IMG/VR virus record: IMGVR_UViG_3300017917_002954
Coordinates: 1-64,000 of that record
Reading direction: 5' to 3' (one strand)
Length of the DNA: 64,000 nt
Source of the DNA: a virus
Notes under the pieces: generated by a model
What the model was told of the DNA's origin: nothing
What the model saw: only the letters and a program-made list of their open reading frames with translations
The model's database searches: none
Made by a program: the position numbers and the translations under genes
Part shown: one piece after another, positions 53,383 through 60,335 of the stretch
Position numbering within the stretch: position 1 is the first letter of the stretch
Layout of the letters: every line of letters starts with the position of its first letter

Positions 53383-54313
53383 AGTATGCTTGGAATCCTT
53401 CTTCTACATCAACTGTTGGATAAAAATTAAAATCTTTGCGTGCCGCATCAATATTTAATGCGCCGCGACTGGGAAAGTCTGCATCTTTGTCTCGTACTTC
53501 AATGGTTCCTCGACCCACAATTTTAACAGCTAGTTCAGCGGCATCCAACAAACTACGACTGTGACTCTTGGTGATATTGTAAGTTTTATTATTGGTATTA
53601 GAACTCAATGCCGCTGCTACAATACCATCTGCGGCGTCATCTACATAGGTAAAGTCCAAGGTTTCGCCGGCACCGTTGACCTTTAGCACACCACCACGCA
53701 TGGCTGTGAGCATGAACTTGGCAATCACACGATCTTCAACATCAAGTGGACCGTACACAGCACTGGGTCGAATAATAGTATGTGCCATGCCTGTGCTACG
53801 AGTGTAGTCTTTGACCAACCACTCTCCAGCCAGCTTCATAATACCATATTGTCCCTGCGGTCTACAAACAGCATCTTCGCGTACTTGATCTTCAAAGTCA
53901 CCGTAGACCATGCTGGAGCTGATGTAAACAAACTTGCATACCTTGTGTTTTTTACTGGCTTCTAGCAAGTTCAGTAGACCTTCGCTCATGGCACGTGATC
54001 CTAACTGTGGATTGGCATTCACAACTTTCTGTCTAGGGAAGCTGGCCATGTGTATAATAGTATCCGGTTGATGTTTGCCTATCAACCAATCAATGCCATC
54101 ACGATCAGCAATGTCAATTCGGAATATTCTATCTGTGGTGATCTTTTTACGACGCTCAGTCATCAAATAATCAAGCTCCTCCTGTGGCACTAGTCCATAG
54201 TTGGTCAGTGTATCTGTTATGATCACACGATGTCCTTGACGTTCTAATCGAGACACTACATTGTGCCCAATAAGGCCCAAGCCGCCTGTGACTAAGATTG
54301 TTCTTGTTTCCAT
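53336..54313 (-). CDS. NAD-dependent sugar epimerase/dehydratase (extended SDR)
   Basis: 325 residues from the ATG at 54313; a TTG 12 bases upstream is a weaker choice. The NAD site is ILVTGGLGLIGHNV (G10, G13, G16). VYISSSMVYGDF gives the Ser and QYGIMKLAGEW the Y156-x3-K160 pair. IRPSAVYGPLD, FTYVDDAADGI and NITKSHSRSL are standard for GalE/RmlB-type enzymes. It acts on nucleotide sugars and probably supplies the substrate of the neighbouring aminotransferase. Exact sugar unclear. Confidence 0.88.
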   Translation of the reverse strand: METRTILVTGGLGLIGHNVVSRLERQGHRVIITDTLTNYGLVPQEELDYLMTERRKKITTDRIFRIDIADRDGIDWLIGKHQPDTIIHMASFPRQKVVNANPQLGSRAMSEGLLNLLEASKKHKVCKFVYISSSMVYGDFEDQVREDAVCRPQGQYGIMKLAGEWLVKDYTRSTGMAHTIIRPSAVYGPLDVEDRVIAKFMLTAMRGGVLKVNGAGETLDFTYVDDAADGIVAAALSSNTNNKTYNITKSHSRSLLDAAELAVKIVGRGTIEVRDKDADFPSRGALNIDAARKDFNFYPTVDVEEGFQAYYEWLNNSVYWSKKTV

Positions 54314-54624
54314 TTTAATGTCCAATAAATTTGATCAGGTTCTTTGAGTCTAGCAATAACACGATACCTGTGTCCCATTGACCAAGGTACCATTTCGCGA
54401 TGCCAGAATGGTTTTTCTACTGCGTGTTCCATAACCCACTTGCCGGCTTCAGTTTGTTGCCATTGCCATATGGGTTCGGCAGCATACAAATCAGGATCAT
54501 CTACATCACCTACAATAAAACTAGCAACAACAACATCTGAAATTTTTACTGCTTGATCGTTGATAAGACGCCACTCGGGCGCCTTGAACAACTTTTCTGA
54601 TTCGGGTGATCTATATCTGGCCAT
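54292..54624 (-). CDS. Small conserved phage protein, unknown
   Basis: 110 residues. Ordered features: an N-terminal basic segment, VVVASFIVGDVDDPDLYAAEP, WQWQQTEAGKWVMEHAV, PFWHREMVPWSMGHRYRVIA and IYWTLKWK. Rich in Trp, with a strand-helix pattern. I recall similar proteins in marine T4-like phages with no assigned role. Its ATG lies 5 nt after a TATAAT box and has no ribosome site. Overlaps the epimerase gene by 22 bases, so it may be the first gene of that operon. Confidence 0.6.
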   Translation of the reverse strand: MARYRSPESEKLFKAPEWRLINDQAVKISDVVVASFIVGDVDDPDLYAAEPIWQWQQTEAGKWVMEHAVEKPFWHREMVPWSMGHRYRVIARLKEPDQIYWTLKWKQEQS

Positions 54625-54629
54625 ACTGT

Positions 54630-54658
54630 ATTATAACAGTATTATTGATCTTTTGCAA
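54630..54658 (-). promoter_or_regulatory. Sigma-70-like promoter TTGCAA-N17-TATAAT
   Basis: On the minus strand, TTGCAA (54658-54653), 17-base spacer, TATAAT (54635-54630), then 5 nt to the ATG. It lies over the 3' end of thyX. The same 5-nt spacing is seen at 34018. Confidence 0.55.
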
Positions 54659-55328
54659 CTAGATCTTGTGCCATTGGAAATATAGCAGAAATAACTCTGG
54701 CACATTCCACAGCAATCTGTTGATGTTCTTTTTGGGTACCATTGGCTGATCTCAATTCAATAAAGTGAATCCAGCTACGCAAGGTACCGTTCATGTACAA
54801 TCGACTGATTGTGAGACCTTCGGGCAATACTGCTCGAGCTTGTTCTTTGGCAATGCCGTTTTTGATAGCCCACTCATATTCTCTTTGAACAGCAAACAAC
54901 ACTCGTTTCTGAGCACGTTCCCATTCATTGGCCAACTGTTGTTGATCATCAGTGAGTTCGATTGAGTTTTGACGGTTCTTTGTGTCTTGTAATCGAGCTT
55001 CACGTAAAACAAATGCCTGGCTTAGTTCTGCGGTAGGGTCAGCATAACGCTGACTGAATTCTTGGAAACTAAAACTACGATGGCGTAGTATTTGTCGGGC
55101 AATGTCCCTGGTTGTTTCGATCTCAATACAAGCATTAACCATCTCAAGTGGCGACCAGTGTTGGTGCCGGACGAGGTAACGAATGAGTTTTTCACTAGTC
55201 TCCGTATTAAGTTGATTTGCAGGATTGCTTACTCTTGCACAGTAAGCAATGAGTTCTTGTGCATCGTCAATGCCCGCCGCAGAAAATTCTTCAGTGGGTT
55301 GACTATAACTTACTAACTTTACTTTCAT
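54642..55328 (-). CDS. thyX: Flavin-dependent thymidylate synthase ThyX
   Basis: 228 residues. The ThyX signature RHR-x7-S is present as R82-H83-R84 with S92 in RHRSFSFQEFSQRY. ARVSNP near residue 31 and HQHWSPLEM near 55 are further family marks, and QARAVLPEGL and NGTLRSWIHFIELR complete the active site. It makes dTMP from dUMP with methylene-tetrahydrofolate and FAD/NADPH, supplying DNA synthesis during infection. Common in large phages. It overlaps the preceding SGNH-like gene by 26 bases. Confidence 0.95.
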   Translation of the reverse strand: MKVKLVSYSQPTEEFSAAGIDDAQELIAYCARVSNPANQLNTETSEKLIRYLVRHQHWSPLEMVNACIEIETTRDIARQILRHRSFSFQEFSQRYADPTAELSQAFVLREARLQDTKNRQNSIELTDDQQQLANEWERAQKRVLFAVQREYEWAIKNGIAKEQARAVLPEGLTISRLYMNGTLRSWIHFIELRSANGTQKEHQQIAVECARVISAIFPMAQDLVAKDQ

Positions 55329-56043
55329 CTTGACCTTCTTGTTGATTTGAATCTAAATACTTTTTTATATATGGTTCTAAATAATCAGCCCAGTAATTGT
55401 GAGCATCTTGTCCAAAATGTGCTCGGTTGTCGGTGGGTTGACATCCTTGACCTTCAACATAGTGGCTGAAACTTTCTATGTGCCTTTGATTATCAGCATC
55501 AACTTGTACATAAGGATCATGTACCCATACACCGTTGTGCCACGGCAACTCAAAGTTTTGATCTTGTTGCGGACAACCATCAAAGAAAAACGTTCGACAT
55601 CCTTGATAAAACAACATTGAATAACCCAGTTGTTTTAGGAGATTATGAAATACCCATATACTGTTGTGCTGATCAGCTTGCCGACGCCAGCATTCGTGAT
55701 TGTCATCAGTCCACCATGAATCTAAATGTTGTTGCCACAGCACTTGGAGATCTGAATCAATGTTGTAGTGTGAATCACCACAGATTTGATGCCATTGATT
55801 GTTGTAGTACCACTCTGTTCTTTCGAAACTGCTCCATCCAATAACAATTAAAGTACTGGCAGGATTCAGTGTTGGTAATCTTTCAAGCGTGGTTCGTATG
55901 ATTCTTTGATTGGAACCACCGGGCAATGCATCGTTGATATAGTTGAAATGATATTTGTCTGCCAACAATCTAGTAGCAGTCACACCATCCTTGCTGTAAA
56001 CTTGGGCAGTGTGACTGTCACCATTGACGTACATGGTAATCAT
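55303..56043 (-). CDS. SGNH hydrolase-like protein
   Basis: 246 residues. MYVNGDSHTAQVY gives GDS with a following His, ALPGGSNQRII matches the Gly and Asn blocks, TLIVIGWSSFERTEW is the third strand, and AHFGQDAHNYWADYL near the C-terminus contains a D-x-x-H-like pair. Third such protein in the window. Nucleophile and final His are both intact, so it is probably catalytic; acyl or sulfo-ester substrates on glycans are possible. Coupled to thyX and follows the small gene at 56045 by one base. Confidence 0.7.
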   Translation of the reverse strand: MITMYVNGDSHTAQVYSKDGVTATRLLADKYHFNYINDALPGGSNQRIIRTTLERLPTLNPASTLIVIGWSSFERTEWYYNNQWHQICGDSHYNIDSDLQVLWQQHLDSWWTDDNHECWRRQADQHNSIWVFHNLLKQLGYSMLFYQGCRTFFFDGCPQQDQNFELPWHNGVWVHDPYVQVDADNQRHIESFSHYVEGQGCQPTDNRAHFGQDAHNYWADYLEPYIKKYLDSNQQEGQDESKVSKL

Positions 56044-56044
56044 G

Positions 56045-56350
56045 CTACTTGATTTTGTCTAACAGTTTGTCAGTTTCAGGTTGAACAAGATCAGCCACGG
56101 CTTCAACATCTACTACAAAATCTACATCGTGAATTTCGTGGTCCATCTCATTAAATGTTCTAGTGAGCATGGCTTCCATTTCTTCTAACTCCAACCCTTG
56201 TTTCTTTAGAGTATGTAGATTGATAGTTTTTTGTCTACCACCTTTGAGCTTGATCACTACTTTTTTAATACACTCGAGGGGAATGTCAGTTTTGTTTACA
56301 TCTGCAATAATACGTTCCCAACGATCCAAGAAATCATCACTGAGCTGCAT
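56045..56350 (-). CDS. Small acidic/basic helical protein, unknown
   Basis: 101 residues, helical at both ends (DDFLDRWERIIADVN and ELEEMEAMLTRTFNEMDHE) with a short basic strand part KKVVIKLKGGRQKTINL. The C-terminus is acidic with VVDVEAVADLVQPETDKLL. No domain recognised. Its ATG lies inside the end of the preceding gene (14-base overlap). Confidence 0.6.
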   Translation of the reverse strand: MQLSDDFLDRWERIIADVNKTDIPLECIKKVVIKLKGGRQKTINLHTLKKQGLELEEMEAMLTRTFNEMDHEIHDVDFVVDVEAVADLVQPETDKLLDKIK

Positions 56351-57050
56351 CCGCCGCCACCTTAGCTTTTGATGGACGACCGCGTTTTGGCGCAGTTGTC
56401 GAAGTTGAGGTAGCTGGTGAAGACTCAGAAGTGACTACACCTGGGTGCATGCGCTCGGCATCTTTTTTCATTCTTGCAGCTTCTGCAAGCAACCCTTTGG
56501 CTTCGGATTCCATGCGTTGAGCTTGTGTCAACATGTTGGCTGCTAATGTTCTATCATCAAGTGCACCGTCATTAGATGGTGCTTGATAACCAGGTTGTTG
56601 AGTGGCTTTGTATGCGGCTTCAGCTGAACGTTTGACTTCAGGAGCAACCATACCACGGCTGGCATCAGACTCAGCCAATCGTTTAATAGCAGCCTCTCCC
56701 TGTTTCATTTCGTTCAACATTACATTGAGTTCATCGAGTCTAATTTTTGCTGTTGAAGTTGGAGTCACTGTGACATCTGCTGTGCGAACTTTCTTGATCA
56801 TTTTTTCAATGTGCAATGTTTCAAGAATTGGTCGACCGTCCGGCAATAAATTGCGATGTAATGCGTTGGCCAACTCATCTGCTTGTTGTCCAATGTCACT
56901 TTCAATTACTTTCATAATTGCATCGTGCCATGGCGCAGGTAATACTTCTGGATACACAACCAAGCACATATGATCTTCGTTGGGAACTTGTCTGTATAAA
57001 ATTGCTACATTACGGCCGCTGTGTTTGCCGATGTGTTTTAAAAATGCCAT
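56337..57050 (-). CDS. Protein with C-terminal AT-hook-like tail
   Basis: 237 residues. N-terminal alpha/beta domain (FLKHIGKHSGRNVAILYRQV, HMCLVVYPEVLPAPWHDAIM), a long helical middle (LDELNVMLNEMKQGEAAIKRLAES; MLTQAQRMESEAKGLLAEAA), then a Ser/Thr/Pro linker and KRGRPSK at residues 222-228. The last is an AT-hook core (RGRP). The protein could bind AT-rich DNA with its tail. I recall homologues in marine myoviruses without known function. GGAG site. Confidence 0.6.
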   Translation of the reverse strand: MAFLKHIGKHSGRNVAILYRQVPNEDHMCLVVYPEVLPAPWHDAIMKVIESDIGQQADELANALHRNLLPDGRPILETLHIEKMIKKVRTADVTVTPTSTAKIRLDELNVMLNEMKQGEAAIKRLAESDASRGMVAPEVKRSAEAAYKATQQPGYQAPSNDGALDDRTLAANMLTQAQRMESEAKGLLAEAARMKKDAERMHPGVVTSESSPATSTSTTAPKRGRPSKAKVAADAAQ

Positions 57051-57051
57051 A

Positions 57052-57249
57052 TTACTCTCCTTTGTTTTCCTCAGACTGAGCTTGAGCCTGAGCGTGTGCT
57101 ACAATTGCTTCTAAAAAATTATTGAGTTTGTTGTACAACTCGCCAACTTGTTGCATTTCATCTGCACGAAATGCTCCGCGGGTACATGCAAGATCAATGA
57201 TGTTCTTGAGTGCACCAAGATCAGTGACTGTGATTGTTTGATTTTCCAT
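57052..57249 (-). CDS. Small helical protein, unknown
   Basis: 65 residues from the ATG at 57249 (the longer in-frame start lies in the terminator hairpin). Sequence MENQTITVTDLGALKNIID, then RGAFRADEMQQVGELYNKLNNFLEAI and an Ala/Gln/Glu tail. The helical pattern and length suggest an oligomeric accessory protein. It starts just past a terminator and has an ATTAAATA element 5 nt upstream. Two bases separate it from the next gene. Confidence 0.6.
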   Translation of the reverse strand: MENQTITVTDLGALKNIIDLACTRGAFRADEMQQVGELYNKLNNFLEAIVAHAQAQAQSEENKGE

Positions 57250-57254
57250 GTAGA

Positions 57255-57262
57255 TATTTAAT
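57255..57262 (-). promoter_or_regulatory. ATTAAATA late-promoter-like element
   Basis: Minus-strand ATTAAATA, 5 nt before the ATG at 57249, with no ribosome site between. Follows directly after the terminator, so new transcription is needed here. Confidence 0.4.
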
Positions 57263-57266
57263 GATA

Positions 57267-57301
57267 AAAAATGCTGTGACAAAATAATTCACAGCATTTT
57301 T
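57267..57301 (-). terminator. Strong intrinsic terminator, minus strand
   Basis: A perfect 13-bp inverted repeat AAAAATGCTGTGA / TCACAGCATTTTT with a 9-base loop. On the minus strand it ends in a T-run (TTTTTATCAT), closing the transcript of the small genes at 57324-59413. It may work in both directions. It ends 17 bases before the start of the next gene. Confidence 0.88.
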
Positions 57302-57323
57302 GGGGTGTTTTGGCAAAATTGAC

Positions 57324-57497
57324 CTAGGTCTTTTTCACAAATATATAATTGATCACAGCAATACCCCAGAACAGAAGCATTCCAACATAGTCGCCCTGTG
57401 CAAAATCAATCAAGCCTGCATGGACTAAAAAACCAATTAGGAACCAAGTGATTTGAACTTGATTGCTCAGGTACCACGCTCTAAATTTATTCATCAT
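57324..57497 (-). CDS. Small membrane protein (two TM segments)
   Basis: 57 residues from an ATGATG with a strong GGAGG site 7 nt upstream. After a short basic N-terminus, two hydrophobic spans (ITWFLIGFLVHAGLIDF and VGMLLFWGIAVINYIFV) are joined by a short acidic loop. It would insert in the host inner membrane. No family recognised. Overlaps the preceding gene by ATGA. Confidence 0.7.
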   Translation of the reverse strand: MMNKFRAWYLSNQVQITWFLIGFLVHAGLIDFAQGDYVGMLLFWGIAVINYIFVKKT

Positions 57498-57679
57498 TTT
57501 GAAACCTCCACACATGTGTATTTGATTACTTTGGTTGTTGCTGAAGCCATCTTTTTGGCTTCTTCTCCAGCGGCACGACATTCTTGTTGTGTTCTAAAAC
57601 CCGCAACATTGGTCAATGCCATTGAGTCCTTGTCGCTCATGATACCAGCATGAGCAAATAATATCAGTGTCCAAATCAT
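57494..57679 (-). CDS. Small secreted-type protein
   Basis: 61 residues from an ATG with GGAG 7 nt upstream. A short hydrophobic N-terminus (MIWTLILFAHAGIM) could act as a signal peptide or membrane anchor, then NVAGFRTQQECRAAGEEAKK and IKYTCVEV with two Cys that might form a disulfide. The F-x-T-x-x-x-C pattern resembles small secreted proteins of unknown role in marine phages. Lies in a run of small genes with a membrane theme. Confidence 0.65.
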   Translation of the reverse strand: MIWTLILFAHAGIMSDKDSMALTNVAGFRTQQECRAAGEEAKKMASATTKVIKYTCVEVSK

Positions 57680-57924
57680 TGTTCTACTCCAAATCGTTCT
57701 TGTATTTGATATCCAATGTCTTCGATCGAAGCCTTGAGCCACGTCTCATTGGTATATTTTGATGCCGCAATGTTGATGCATCTCACACATTCTTCCACAA
57801 TCAATCCGGCAAAAATATCTAGACCTTCTTGATCAGGATTGTCTTGTATACCGGCCTGTTGTTTGAGTTGATGTAAAAACTTGTTCATGTACTCGCCTGC
57901 TGTGGTAAATTTGAGATCGGTCAT
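57676..57924 (-). CDS. Small conserved phage protein, unknown
   Basis: 82 residues. EYMNKFLHQLKQQAGIQDN then FAGLIVEECVRCINIAASKY and IEDIGYQIQERFGVE; a helical protein with the common T4-like phage pattern of an E-C helix followed by a conserved acidic C-terminus. Seen in many marine myoviruses without function. Starts 4 bases inside the previous gene. Confidence 0.65.
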   Translation of the reverse strand: MTDLKFTTAGEYMNKFLHQLKQQAGIQDNPDQEGLDIFAGLIVEECVRCINIAASKYTNETWLKASIEDIGYQIQERFGVEQ

Positions 57925-58124
57925 TGTAGTCTACCCCACTTGATGTTTGTCCAAATTCTATCGTACAAATAGTAAGAGACCATCCAAATAAAATTGATTA
58001 CAATGGTTGGACCCAGAGCTTGCGACATACTTTGTCCTGTGACCAACAGCATTATATAAGTGGTCAGCACAACCCAGCACCTATAGATCAAAGTTTTGAC
58101 CAGCGTTCTAGTTTTTGTTTCCAT
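57921..58124 (-). CDS. DUF2061-type membrane protein
   Basis: 67 residues from the ATG at 58124 (TGATG with the previous stop). METKTRTLVKTLIYRCWVV, TTYIMLLVTGQSMSQALG, INFIWMVSYYLYDRIW match the DUF2061 pattern of two transmembrane spans with a conserved R/K-rich N-terminus and Y-x-x-[HY][DE]R-x-W at the end. The role of the family is unknown; common in aquatic bacteria and phages. Confidence 0.75.
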   Translation of the reverse strand: METKTRTLVKTLIYRCWVVLTTYIMLLVTGQSMSQALGPTIVINFIWMVSYYLYDRIWTNIKWGRLQ

Positions 58125-59413
58125 CAGTTCTTGCTTTCTTCTTCGTAGTAGGCATACTGACCCCAAGGTGGCTCAACAGTTGTAGTACCGTGCAAAATAA
58201 ACACAGTGTCACAGTAGTTTTCATCACCCCACGAACCAAACGGATAACCGTCTGTGAACATGATATGACGTTTGGGTTCAATTTCGTTTTCTTTGAAGTA
58301 TTCAAACACACAATCAAAGTCTGTACCTCCACCGCCTTGTATTTCATAGTCAGTAATTGAATCCAAGTTCTCACTGTCAAACTGCTGTGGATTGTAAACC
58401 TGTGTATCAAATGATATCACATGAATACGGTATGCTGAGAACTGCTCCATGATACCAGCAGTTTCACTCAAAATGTCTTTGAGTATCCGCTCGCTCATCG
58501 AACCTGAAGCATCAATACTGATAGCAATATCAATCATTTCATCGTTCTTCATGCCTGGCATCACAGCATCCATGTGCCAACCACGTCTGCTGGCTCGCAT
58601 CCAGGTAAAGTCACTCTTGATAGTGCTCTCCAACTGCATACGCAATAATTCACGCCAGTTCATCTTAGGCTCAGTCATGTCCTGAATAATGCGTTTGACA
58701 CCAGCTGGCAAATTGCCTGCACCATCTGACGCTTGAGCCGCGGCTAAAACAGCTTCTTTGATCTCATCGCGGATCTTGGCTTTTTCTGCCGCTGACATCT
58801 TTGGACGACCGGAACCCTTGCCATCTTGTTCGCCCTTGCCACCACCATCTTGCTCATCGTCTCCGTCCATGTGCTCGTCTAACAACTTGTCAATCAGCTG
58901 ACTGATATCAATCTTTTCAGCGTTTTCGTACAAGATGTCATAGATTTCTTCAGAGCTCTTGCCTTCGTATTTTTGATCATACAAACAAGGCACTGATGTA
59001 ATGAACTCACCCACACGATGTTTCTTTAAGTCTGCGTTCACACAGTAGTCATTGGCAATGTTCCAAAGCTGTGGATCTCTATCACCTCTACGGCCAAAGT
59101 GATCATACACACAATGAAGCACTTCATGACCAAACAAGAATTCAATTTCTTTGGGTTTGAGCATTTCTACAAAACGAGTGTTATAGTAAAAATTACGTCC
59201 GTCTGTTGCGGCAGTAGGACACCACTCGTCGGCGTTCACCAACTTCAACCTAGTGGCCAAATTACCAAAGAATGAAGCACGGAGTAGGAGTCCTACCCGA
59301 GCAGTGATCAACTTTTCACGTACCTGACGATCCAATGCTGGATCAGTGGCACCCAATAGATTGGCAAACTTGTCTGCGTCTTTGCTATCTGCTGTGGTTC
59401 CTTTTGTGCTCAT
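58124..59413 (-). CDS. Metallopeptidase with VWA-like domain (HEVLH plus MIDAS)
   Basis: 429 residues. N-terminal putative metallopeptidase domain with F-G-H-E-V-L-H (H96-E97-x-x-H100) and a later NDYCVNADLKKH. After an acidic Gly-rich linker (180-205), the C-terminal VWA-like domain has a complete MIDAS: DASGS at 301-305, GGGGTDFD and MFTDGYP. The architecture is that of the DUF2201 family (bacterial VWA-metallopeptidase proteins, often next to MoxR ATPases). No MoxR gene is seen in this window. It could act as a chaperone-linked protease in infection. It has a strong promoter upstream and GGAG site. Confidence 0.82.
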   Translation of the reverse strand: MSTKGTTADSKDADKFANLLGATDPALDRQVREKLITARVGLLLRASFFGNLATRLKLVNADEWCPTAATDGRNFYYNTRFVEMLKPKEIEFLFGHEVLHCVYDHFGRRGDRDPQLWNIANDYCVNADLKKHRVGEFITSVPCLYDQKYEGKSSEEIYDILYENAEKIDISQLIDKLLDEHMDGDDEQDGGGKGEQDGKGSGRPKMSAAEKAKIRDEIKEAVLAAAQASDGAGNLPAGVKRIIQDMTEPKMNWRELLRMQLESTIKSDFTWMRASRRGWHMDAVMPGMKNDEMIDIAISIDASGSMSERILKDILSETAGIMEQFSAYRIHVISFDTQVYNPQQFDSENLDSITDYEIQGGGGTDFDCVFEYFKENEIEPKRHIMFTDGYPFGSWGDENYCDTVFILHGTTTVEPPWGQYAYYEEESKN

Positions 59414-59440
59414 ATGACTCCTAATTTTTCAGTATGTATT

Positions 59441-59469
59441 ATTATAGCACTTCAACCATTACTGGTCAA
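59441..59469 (-). promoter_or_regulatory. Sigma-70 promoter TTGACC-N17-TATAAT
   Basis: Minus-strand TTGACC (59469-59464), spacer of 17, TATAAT (59446-59441). The ATG of the metallopeptidase gene is 27 bases downstream with a GGAG site, leaving a normal leader. It lies in the 97-base gap between the small-gene array and that gene. Confidence 0.75.
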
Positions 59470-59510
59470 GTAGCCGCTAAGTTGTTGATTTTTAACAAGA
59501 AAAAGCACTG

Positions 59511-59777
59511 CTAACCACTGGCAATTAGCAGAGCCATGCTTATATCTGCTTGATTTTTAACGTAAATTCTACGACGCTTTTTGTCCGTACGCCACATAGG
59601 ATTGATTATGTGCCGAGGCGGGCTTTGATTATGGTCCCAATAGTCTGCGGAACCATAGGTATTTTTTAACCACTCAATGACGCGGTCGGCTTGGTTATGC
59701 TCTAAGAAATTATAACGCAGAGCTTGGTCAAAGTCGGGATAGTACCTAAACCGACGGTCAAGTTTGATTATCTTCAT
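59511..59777 (-). CDS. Array protein 1 (last gene, MFxLRW family-like)
   Basis: 88 residues. MKIIKLDRRFRYYPDF opens it and the same KLDRR-x(5)-DF pattern is seen at the far end of the array (gene at 63674). A helix with DRVIEWLKNTYG and the C-terminal strand-helix RRIYVKNQADISMALLIAS follow the plan of the array, although the final LRW is lost. It is the last gene of the minus-strand run before a promoter region. Confidence 0.6.
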   Translation of the reverse strand: MKIIKLDRRFRYYPDFDQALRYNFLEHNQADRVIEWLKNTYGSADYWDHNQSPPRHIINPMWRTDKKRRRIYVKNQADISMALLIASG

Positions 59778-59988
59778 GGGTATATCTATTGGGTATCTTC
59801 TTTAAGGTTTTACGAGCATACTGACCTCCGGCGGAATCAGCATACATACGAGCTATGTCATCCAGGGCAGTCCACATGATTTCATGTTCATCTTGAAGCT
59901 CATAAACACGGTTGCGTAGATTGGTTGCATCCATTATGCTCATGGTTGCAATTATCAATCGTGCCAGTAGTTGAGCCCAAAATTGCAT
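59758..59988 (-). CDS. Array region protein, helical, unknown
   Basis: 76 residues from an ATG in TGATG overlap with the previous gene, or 61 if started at the internal ATG at 59943. Central LRNRVYELQDEHEIMWTALDDIARMYADS is a long helix and the C-terminus is basic. It does not carry the LRW ending, so it is a separate family inside the array. Overlaps the next gene by 20 bases. Confidence 0.5.
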   Translation of the reverse strand: MQFWAQLLARLIIATMSIMDATNLRNRVYELQDEHEIMWTALDDIARMYADSAGGQYARKTLKKIPNRYTHEDNQT

Positions 59989-60335
59989 CAGTAGTCAAAC
60001 TCCAAAGTTGCTATGCCCAGTGGTTGTGACTTGCCATTGCTGTTGCTGGGTCGAATCCATAGTTGTCCTTGATGGTCACACCACACACGCCATTCGTTGT
60101 AGCGAGGATTATACAACACAGCGTCACTGTGTCGTATGAATGCTTGATGCCATGAAAATTCCACAGCCCAAGGAGACTGCTCACCACTTAGAACTGCCCA
60201 AGCATTTTCTTTTTCAATGTCTGCTCGATTCAGCGGTGTCCATTCAACTCGACTGTAAAGTCGTTGAGCATCAGGCCGCATTTTTGTAAGCCAATCTTTT
60301 TCACGTATCAACACACGACGTCGAACTGTTTTCAT
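59988..60335 (-). CDS. Array region protein, unknown
   Basis: 115 residues. Basic N-terminus KTVRRRVLIREKDWLTKMRPDAQRLY, then WAVEFSWHQAFIRHSD and RVWCDHQGQLWIRPSN; Trp-rich. It lacks the array C-terminal motif. Starts in ATGA overlap with the preceding gene. Unknown. Confidence 0.5.
   Translation of the reverse strand: MKTVRRRVLIREKDWLTKMRPDAQRLYSRVEWTPLNRADIEKENAWAVLSGEQSPWAVEFSWHQAFIRHSDAVLYNPRYNEWRVWCDHQGQLWIRPSNSNGKSQPLGIATLEFDY

Noticed and set aside
54625-54640. Palindrome ACTGT-ATTATA-ACAGT resembling a LexA operator
   Set aside because: Spacing between CTG and CAG is 8, not the 10 of the enterobacterial LexA box, and the centre is explained by the TATAAT -10 element of the promoter.
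55303-55328. Unusual overlap of thyX and the SGNH-like gene as a fusion
   Set aside because: The overlap is out of frame, and both proteins have normal ends, so they are separate coupled genes.
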